A DNA stretch of 55,574 bases from an uncultured Acidimicrobiaceae bacterium (GTDB lineage: Bacteria > Actinomycetota > Acidimicrobiia > Spongiisociales > SHLN01), in assembly GCA_947259275.1 (NCBI GenBank), contig CAMYMH010000014.1:1-55574 (forward strand), written 5' to 3'. Positions 50,285 to 55,574 of the stretch are shown piece by piece (within the stretch, counting starts at the first letter, position 1; each line of letters opens with the position of its first letter). A model generated the notes under the pieces. That model was given only the letters and a program-made list of their open reading frames with translations. It was not told where the DNA came from and made no database searches. The position numbers and the translations under genes are program-made.

Positions 50285-50303
50285 TCGCGATAAGTTTTCG
50301 CGA
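50285..50303. promoter_or_regulatory. TCGCGA-N7-TCGCGA inverted repeat upstream of the Cys-rich miniprotein
   Basis: Two TCGCGA palindromes (50285-50290 and 50298-50303) are 13 bp apart, centred 30 bp upstream of the miniprotein start. The TTCGCGA form also gives a direct repeat. A dimeric regulator binding site is plausible; the 226-bp gap holds no other gene. Confidence 0.45.
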
Positions 50304-50324
50304 GTTTATGCCGATGAGGGAATC

Positions 50325-50426
50325 ATGAAACCGACCTGCATCTGCGAAGCAGCGGGCTGCTGTCTGGTCCGGGAGAGCGGCAACGCCTACTGCACCGAAC
50401 ATCAAGAGCTGAACGAAGCCGCCTAG
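50325..50426 (+). CDS. 33-residue Cys-rich miniprotein, possible zinc-finger or metallothionein-like
   Basis: ATG 50325 is preceded by GAGGG at 4-5 bp. The product has the pattern C-x-C-x4-C-C-x9-C-x2-H (CICEAAGCC and YCTEH). It resembles the zinc-finger half of bacterial metallothioneins, which have CxC-x4-CxC and YCS-x2-C; here the last ligand is His. It would bind one zinc ion. It is too short for ordinary gene finders. The last 4 bases overlap the end of the convergent SGNH gene. No homologue is claimed. Confidence 0.55.
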   Translation: MKPTCICEAAGCCLVRESGNAYCTEHQELNEAA

Positions 50427-51199
50427 CCCCGACTTCCGTCCAACCAGGACGAAGGCGAAAGACCCATCAACACGCGTTCCATCGCGATTGAAACGTGATG
50501 CGCGAAATGCTTGTGGCCGTGGCTGGATGCGTGGAAGCGGTCGCCGGAGAACATCGTCTGCTCGGCCCAGAAGGCTTTGGACAACTCGCCGCGCACATCG
50601 ACCTTGACCGCACCCGGGTACCGGGCTGCGATGTCGGCCGAAACTTGATCGAAGACGGCCGATCGCTTCGTCAGGTACCAGCGAAGGAAACGGGGGAGTC
50701 GCGGGATCGAGCCGATGTCACCCACACCCACCACAACCACCCGGGCGCCTGCCTCAACCAGTGACCCCACGATCTCGTCGAGTTCCAGTCTGAATCGGGA
50801 GGGCGGCACCCCGCGGATGGCGTCGTTGGCGGCGACCGAGACGATGGCGATGTCGGGTCGAAGGGCGAGAGCGGGCTCCAGCTGCTCGGCGAGCACTTCG
50901 GACGCCTTCGACCCGCCTTTGGCCACTGCATGGAGATGGACGAAATATCGGTCCGTGAGGGCGTGTGCCACCCTTCGTACCCAGGCGTCGTCCACCTGGT
51001 CTACCCCGGGAGCAGTGATGGAACTGTCACCGAGCGCCACCAACCGGAGCCCGGGTCGGCTCGGGTCGCCGAGCGGGCCAGAGGTCTCGTAGTTGTCGTA
51101 CGAGGGGAGGTCGGGTCGGTGGGCGGCGTAGAGGATCTGCCCGAGAAAGGCGGCACCACCCACCACCGACAGCAGCGGCCATTTCCTCGACAGTTGCAT
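50423..51199 (-). CDS. SGNH/GDSL hydrolase family protein
   Basis: 258 residues. Signal anchor (about 8-26) then LVALGDSSITAPG (block I, catalytic Ser), HAVAKGGSKASEV (block II), VSVAANDAIRG (block III, Asn) and DRFHASSHGH (block V, Asp and His). An exported esterase or lipase-like enzyme; substrate unknown. It is divergent from the PlsC-type gene, 39 bp apart. Confidence 0.85.
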   Translation of the reverse strand: MQLSRKWPLLSVVGGAAFLGQILYAAHRPDLPSYDNYETSGPLGDPSRPGLRLVALGDSSITAPGVDQVDDAWVRRVAHALTDRYFVHLHAVAKGGSKASEVLAEQLEPALALRPDIAIVSVAANDAIRGVPPSRFRLELDEIVGSLVEAGARVVVVGVGDIGSIPRLPRFLRWYLTKRSAVFDQVSADIAARYPGAVKVDVRGELSKAFWAEQTMFSGDRFHASSHGHKHFAHHVSIAMERVLMGLSPSSWLDGSRG

Positions 51200-51238
51200 T
51201 CGCTAGTACCTCCGGGCTGAGGATTCTAGAGTCCTCTC

Positions 51239-51892
51239 GTGTCCGTCATCCAGCCCCGGTTTGGGCCGGGGTTCCCGTTTGCCGCCTACAACCTGTGGCG
51301 CGGCGCCAACTGGGTCGTCCAGCGCACGCTGCCGCGGGTGTGGGATTTCGATGTAGTCAAAGAGGCGGACATTCCCCGCGGTCCGATGGTCGTCGCCGCC
51401 AACCACTTCAGTCACGTCGATCCGGTGGTGGCAGCAGTAGCAGCCGAGCGGCCGACACGGTTTGTTGGCGTCGACGAGCTATTTGGCCGATCCCGTTTCT
51501 TTGACGGGCTCACCTACTACCTCGGGGTGATACCAATGCCGCGCGGTAAGGTCCCCCTCCAATCGATGCGTACCACCCTCAACCACCTTCATCAGGGTGG
51601 TGGGGTGACGTTGTTCCCGGAAGGTCGGCGGGTGAGTGAATGGGGCGAGAGCCCTCCCAAGCAAGGTGCCGCCTGGCTGGCGATGCGGGCAGGATGCCCG
51701 CTGGTCCCCATGGCCCTGTGGGGAACCGGCGAGGCGATGGGGCTCGAGGACTTCAAGCTCCGGCGTCATCCCATTCGGGTGGCAATTGGCGCCCCGATGT
51801 ACCCGGCCGATTTCTCGGACCGGGGGGTCATGACCGACGCCTGGTACGAGTGGATGGACCGGGCCCTCAGCGAGCTCGACGCCGGGCGGTAG
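51239..51892 (+). CDS. PlsC-type acyltransferase, second copy
   Basis: 217 residues from GTG 51239. HX4D motif in AANHFSHVDPVV, FPEGRRVSEWG as glycerol phosphate motif, and CPLVPMALWGTGEA as block IV. A second acylglycerol-phosphate acyltransferase, distinct in sequence from the one at 37287-38006; possibly specific for other acyl chains. It precedes a transporter gene by 36 bp. Confidence 0.86.
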   Translation: MSVIQPRFGPGFPFAAYNLWRGANWVVQRTLPRVWDFDVVKEADIPRGPMVVAANHFSHVDPVVAAVAAERPTRFVGVDELFGRSRFFDGLTYYLGVIPMPRGKVPLQSMRTTLNHLHQGGGVTLFPEGRRVSEWGESPPKQGAAWLAMRAGCPLVPMALWGTGEAMGLEDFKLRRHPIRVAIGAPMYPADFSDRGVMTDAWYEWMDRALSELDAGR

Positions 51893-51928
51893 CCGGCGAT
51901 TGGCGGTTCGACGGTACCATTCGGACCG

Positions 51929-52657
51929 ATGTCCGCTCCAGTTACCGACCAGGAAATCCCCCCATATCGGGAGCACCTTGGGCCCCGTTCGCAGTATCTG
52001 CGCGACATCATCCTGGGCGTCAACGACGGGCTGGTGTCGATGTTTCTGCTGGTCGTCGGGGTGGTGGGGGGAGGCGTGAGCTCCAGCGTCGTTCTGCTCG
52101 CCGGCCTTTCGGGTGCGTTCGCCGGCGCCGTGTCCATGGCGGCCGGCGAGTACATGGCCACCAAGTCGCAGGAAGAGGCGATCGACGGCGAGCTTGCCCT
52201 CGAGCGCGAGCACTTCAAGTACTACAAGGACCGCGAGCTCGATGAGGTCCGCGACTACCTGGGTGACATCGGAGTTTCAACTTCCGCCATAGAAGCCGTC
52301 GTCGTTTCGGCCGCCGAAGACGAGGAAGTACTCATGGAACTGATGAAGGCATTCGAATTCGGGGTCATCGACGAGGATCGCCGCAATCCCGTGTTCGCCA
52401 TGCTGATGTCCGGCCTGCTCTTCCTCGCCGGATCGCTGCCCAGCGTCCTGCCCTTCGCTTTCATGAGCGACCCCGATGAGGCTCTGGTCGTTGCCGCGAT
52501 TGGTGCCGCCATCGGTCTCTTCGCAGTTGGGGTGGTCAAGACCCAGATGACCCGAACCAACCCCATCCGAAGTGGCCTCGAAAATGTCGGCGTGGCCGGC
52601 ATCGGAGCCGTCATCAGCTACTTCATCGGCCTCGGTTACGACAGCTTCATCGGCTGA
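51929..52657 (+). CDS. VIT1/CCC1 family iron/manganese transporter
   Basis: 242 residues with five membrane helices. Family marks are YLRDIILGVNDGLVSMFLLV, AGAVSMAAGEYMATKSQEEA, and a cytoplasmic loop rich in Glu (residues about 85-150, EREHFKYYKDRELDEVRDYL), where metal is bound. It should move Fe2+ or Mn2+ out of the cytosol. The downstream gene is convergent. Confidence 0.87.
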   Translation: MSAPVTDQEIPPYREHLGPRSQYLRDIILGVNDGLVSMFLLVVGVVGGGVSSSVVLLAGLSGAFAGAVSMAAGEYMATKSQEEAIDGELALEREHFKYYKDRELDEVRDYLGDIGVSTSAIEAVVVSAAEDEEVLMELMKAFEFGVIDEDRRNPVFAMLMSGLLFLAGSLPSVLPFAFMSDPDEALVVAAIGAAIGLFAVGVVKTQMTRTNPIRSGLENVGVAGIGAVISYFIGLGYDSFIG

Positions 52658-52695
52658 CTGGGAACGCCTTCCCCGCTCTTTGGGAGTTGCTCAGC

Positions 52696-52740
52696 AACGC
52701 CGCTGACGACTCGTGACTGGCGACTCGGCAGAGCGGCGTT
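52696..52740. terminator. Inverted repeat between convergent genes
   Basis: AACGCCGCT (52696-52704) is the reverse complement of AGCGGCGTT (52732-52740). The 27-bp loop contains GTGACTGGCGACTCGG, related to the intergenic repeat at 10014-10054. It may end both transcripts. Confidence 0.5.
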
Positions 52741-52747
52741 AGCCGAT

Positions 52748-54535
52748 CTACCGATAGATGTCCTCCAGCATTGCGGCGTACTTCTTCATGACGACTGCCC
52801 GGCGGAGCTTGAGGGTCGGAGTGATCTCGCCACCATCGATGGTGAAGTCATCGGGGAGGATGCGGAACTCCCGCACTGCCTCGGCGCGTGAGACCGCCTT
52901 GTTGCCGTCTTCGATGGCCTCTTCAACTGCCCCACGCAAGGTGGAGTCTTCGGTGAGGTCGGCGACACTGGCACCCGCCTTGTCGTTTTCCTCCGCCCAG
53001 GCCGGAAAGGCCTCGGGGTCGATGGTCACGAGACAGGCGATGAATTTCTCGCCGTCGCCTACCACCATTGCTTGGCTGATGAGGCTGTGGGCACGGATCC
53101 GATCCTCGATCACGGCCGGCGCCACGTTCTTGCCGGCCGCGGTCACCAGGATCTCCTTCTTGCGGCCGGTGATGCGCAGGAATCCGGCTGCATCGAGCTC
53201 GCCGATGTCTCCGGTGTGGAACCAGCCCTCCGAGTTGATGGACTCAGCGGTGGCGGCGTCGTTCTTGAAATACCCCTGCATGATGTGAGGACCCTTGAGC
53301 AGAACCTCGCCATCGTCGGCGATCCCCACCGTTACGCCCGGAATCGGCTGTCCAACACTGCCGATCTCGGTGGCCTCGGGCCGGTTCAGGGTTGAGCCGG
53401 CGGTGGTTTCGGTGAGGCCGTATCCCTCGAGGATTTGAATGCCGATGCCGGTGAAGAAGTGCCCGAGACGCTCGCCGAGGGCGGCGCCCCCGGAGATGGC
53501 GTACTTGACCTGGCCGCCGAACGCCTCCCGGAGTTTCGAATAGACCAGCCTGTCGAAGATGGCGTGCTGGACCTTGGTAAGGGGCTTCACCCGGCCTGCC
53601 TGCTGCTGGCGCGAGAATTCCTCGGCCACCTTGGCCGCATAGTCGAAGATCTTGCCCTTGCCCTCCGCGTGCGCTTTCTGCTGGGCGCCGTTGAACACCT
53701 TTTCGAAGACCCGCGGAACGCTGAACAGCCAGGTCGGACGGAACATGGCTAGCTCTTCGAGCAACTGGGGCACTCCGGTCGAATAGCCAAGCTTCACGCC
53801 GGCGGTCACGCTGCTCACCTGCGCCACCCGGGCAAAGATGTGCGCCAGGGGAAGGAAGAACAGGGTCGAGCTGCCCTCATGGAAGGCCGGCGGGATGGCC
53901 GCCACCAGTTGCCGCACCAGGAAGATGAAGTTGTGGTGGCTGAGCATGCAGCCCTTGGGCCGGCCGGTCGTGCCCGAGGTGTAGACGAGGGTGGCCAGGT
54001 CTTCTTGCTTGATGGCCTTCCAGCGGCGATCGATTTCGGACTGATCGACCGCGGCGCCGGCTTCGATCAGCTGATCGAAACCGCCGTGTTCGATGACGAC
54101 CGAGTGTTGGCAGGTTGGGATGTTGTCTGCCACTGCGTCGAACTTTTCCTTCATCTCCTCTGTCTCGGAGATGACGGCGACGGCCTCGCTGTTGCCGATG
54201 ATCCACTCGACCTGTTCCTCCGAGGACGTTTCATAGATCGGCACGGTCACACAACCAGCCGCCCAGATGGCGTAGTCGAAATAGGTGAATTCAGGGCGAG
54301 TGCCCGAATGCAGCGCGATCTTGGATCCCGGTTCGATGCCCAGCGAGACCAGTCCGGCCGCCAGCCGGCGGATATTGTTGGCGAAGTCGCCCAGACTGAC
54401 GTCCACGAAATGGTCGCCATCCCGGTATGAGATCGCTGGCCGGTTCGGGTGCTTGTCGGCCTGGTCGAACAGCGCCGCGATGGCGTTGTCGCCGGGTTCG
54501 ACCTCGACAAGCGGGGGTAGGTGGAATTCTTTCAT
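52748..54535 (-). CDS. Long-chain fatty acid-CoA ligase (AMP-forming, FadD-type)
   Basis: 595 residues. ANL superfamily motifs: P-loop YTSGTTGRPKGCMLSH, ILEGYGLTETTAGSTL, GWFHTGDIGELDAAGFLRIT and GRKKEILVTAAGKNV. A FadD15-like length with the C-terminal domain intact. It activates fatty acids to acyl-CoA for lipid synthesis or breakdown. Confidence 0.92.
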   Translation of the reverse strand: MKEFHLPPLVEVEPGDNAIAALFDQADKHPNRPAISYRDGDHFVDVSLGDFANNIRRLAAGLVSLGIEPGSKIALHSGTRPEFTYFDYAIWAAGCVTVPIYETSSEEQVEWIIGNSEAVAVISETEEMKEKFDAVADNIPTCQHSVVIEHGGFDQLIEAGAAVDQSEIDRRWKAIKQEDLATLVYTSGTTGRPKGCMLSHHNFIFLVRQLVAAIPPAFHEGSSTLFFLPLAHIFARVAQVSSVTAGVKLGYSTGVPQLLEELAMFRPTWLFSVPRVFEKVFNGAQQKAHAEGKGKIFDYAAKVAEEFSRQQQAGRVKPLTKVQHAIFDRLVYSKLREAFGGQVKYAISGGAALGERLGHFFTGIGIQILEGYGLTETTAGSTLNRPEATEIGSVGQPIPGVTVGIADDGEVLLKGPHIMQGYFKNDAATAESINSEGWFHTGDIGELDAAGFLRITGRKKEILVTAAGKNVAPAVIEDRIRAHSLISQAMVVGDGEKFIACLVTIDPEAFPAWAEENDKAGASVADLTEDSTLRGAVEEAIEDGNKAVSRAEAVREFRILPDDFTIDGGEITPTLKLRRAVVMKKYAAMLEDIYR

Positions 54536-54590
54536 CTAATGGCCTCCTCGGCCTTCAGCATAGGGATATCTGGAGGCCGTGCCGGGGCTG

Positions 54591-55010
54591 CTAATTCCCT
54601 TCGGAGAGCCGCCGTACGATGGCATCCTGGATCAGTGAATAGCTGGCGGCGTACTCCTCGTGGTCGCCTCCATAAGGGTCGGGCATTGGCTCGCCTTCGG
54701 GGCTGAGCAGCTCGACCCGGGCGCCGGGGTCGAGCGCCAGCACAGCGGCGTGGTGCTCTTCCTCCATGGCGTACACGAAGTCGCTGGCTGCGAGCACTTC
54801 GGCGGTTAGGTGGGTTGCCCGATGTGTCCCCATGTCGATCCCGAGCTCGGCGGCCACCTCCCTTCCAGTGACCGAGGCCGAGTTTCCGGTGAGGGCGATG
54901 GTGCCGGCGCTGGCGAATTCGACGTCGGCCCGGTCGTTCAAGCGGCGGGCGAGAGCCTCGGCAAACGGTGACCGGCAGATGTTGCCGCTACAGACGAACA
55001 GAACGCGCAC
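54591..55010 (-). CDS. Low-molecular-weight protein tyrosine phosphatase
   Basis: 139 residues. The P-loop is V-C7-SGNIC-R13-S14 (CX5R(S/T)), and the general acid Asp is in MPDPYGG. It resembles bacterial Wzb/YwlE-type phosphatases, acting on Tyr or Arg phosphates. Length is normal. Apparently single gene. Confidence 0.87.
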   Translation of the reverse strand: MRVLFVCSGNICRSPFAEALARRLNDRADVEFASAGTIALTGNSASVTGREVAAELGIDMGTHRATHLTAEVLAASDFVYAMEEEHHAAVLALDPGARVELLSPEGEPMPDPYGGDHEEYAASYSLIQDAIVRRLSEGN

Positions 55011-55040
55011 GGGGACGAGCCTAGGAGGGTCGCGCTCGGT

Positions 55041-55508
55041 TCATCTCGTGCTGGAGGCAGATGACGATGGGATTCCCGCCGCCCGGTGGGCTGCTCGTCT
55101 CCGTCTGTAGTCTCTCATGGCCGCAATCCGACCACCGTCCATCGTCACAACCATGGTTGAGTGATTGACCTCGTCAGACGGCGGTTCCGACCAGTCGAAC
55201 TCAATCACAGCCCGATTGCCACTGCCAGCGACCAATCGCGCTTGACCCGTCACGCCCGCCGCTTCAAAACGATTCTTGAGCTCAGTCAGCACCGCCCGGG
55301 CCTCGTCCGGGCCCCGTCATGAGGGAGTCTGGCGCCACCAAAGCCAACCATGAGGAACACCCTCCCACGTCACATGGTGTGACAACAGATCTACGAACGC
55401 ATCGAGCTCACGATCGTTCAGGGCCACAACCGCGGACTGGAGGACACCAATGTCTGCTGGCTTCACACCACGAATTGTCGCTCCTCGTGTCCGCACCGTC
55501 AACGGCAA
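55041..55508 (-). pseudogene. NTF2-like (SnoaL-type) gene interrupted by an in-frame TGA
   Basis: Two frames on the minus strand are in the same register and separated by one TGA at 55317-55319. The first half (from GTG 55466 or TTG 55508) has VVALNDRELDAFVDLLSHHV and TWEGVPHG, typical of the first helix and strand of the NTF2-like fold. The second half has RGPDEARAVLTELKNRF and VNHSTMVVTMDGGRIAAM, the rest of that fold. The stop falls where many such proteins have Cys before RG, so TGC-to-TGA is possible. A sequencing error is an alternative. Confidence 0.65.
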
Positions 55509-55574
55509 GCCGCGCCCCCTCTCGGCCCTAGAAGCGCAATAGCCAGCGAGGAGAGTCGGCCGTTCTGTATGTGC

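Noticed and set aside
55317..55319. Selenocysteine codon in the NTF2-like gene
   Set aside because: No SECIS-like hairpin was evident after the TGA, and NTF2-like proteins are not known selenoproteins; nonsense mutation or error is simpler.

Overview
The window is a high-GC actinobacterial chromosome segment with many GTG/TTG starts and ATGA-type overlaps. Indicators of lineage are a WhiG-type sigma factor next to rpsB, a bacterial proteasome activator (Bpa) ending in a GLYL tail, a SARP/BTAD regulator, an imuA-imuB pair under a mycobacterial-type LexA box, and secreted proteins with GDWDGDG-type repeats. Gene order (dprA-xerC-whiG-rpsB-tsf-pyrH-frr-cdsA-dxr-rseP-rimP-nusA-infB) and the secreted repeat proteins suit an uncultivated Acidimicrobiia-like actinobacterium; this placement is inference.

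Region 1 (1 to about 7.7 kb) is accessory. It holds a tandem pair of secreted CH...HGD proteins, a lipoprotein, an orphan P27-type terminase small subunit, an Mrr-like nuclease protein, a secreted repeat protein, and a RelA/SpoT-domain alarmone synthetase overlapping a small partner gene. It ends abruptly in a dprA lacking its 5' part, so the island appears to have replaced or split dprA.

Region 2 (7.7 to 31.3 kb) is a conserved information-processing block: xerC, whiG, rpsB, tsf, pyrH, frr, cdsA, dxr, rseP, rimP, nusA, infB, a DUF503 gene, rbfA, nrnA, truB, ribF, an unrecognised secreted protein, an AI-2E-type permease, ridA, rpsO and pnp. Most junctions overlap or lie a few bases apart, implying translational coupling. 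ispG and ylxR, often found here, are absent. Several proteins carry unusual low-complexity extensions: an acidic N-terminus of about 530 residues on CdsA, Ala/Glu tails on S2 and NusA, and an Arg/Asp/Gly tail on PNPase.

Region 3 (31.3 to 40.2 kb) has an MBOAT/SGNH surface acylation pair, the SOS-controlled imuAB cassette, a small membrane protein with an internal duplication, a SARP regulator, and lipid genes (acyltransferase, dienoyl-CoA isomerase-like protein, MFE-2-like dehydrogenase).

Region 4 (40.2 to 44.7 kb) is bracketed by two identical 29-bp direct repeats. It contains a domain protein starting inside the left repeat, a 1055-residue mosaic secreted protein, and gene debris including an ABC ATPase fragment ending at the right repeat. 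This looks like an inserted or rearranged segment, although an assembly artefact is possible.

Region 5 (44.7 kb to the end) is mostly housekeeping: thiamine diphosphokinase, 6-phosphogluconate dehydrogenase, Bpa, 4-alpha-glucanotransferase, a glycosyltransferase, a 33-residue Cys-rich miniprotein, an SGNH hydrolase, a second PlsC-type acyltransferase, a VIT1/CCC1 transporter, a long-chain acyl-CoA synthetase, a low-molecular-weight tyrosine phosphatase, and an NTF2-like gene interrupted by an in-frame TGA. No rRNA, tRNA or CRISPR array was found.
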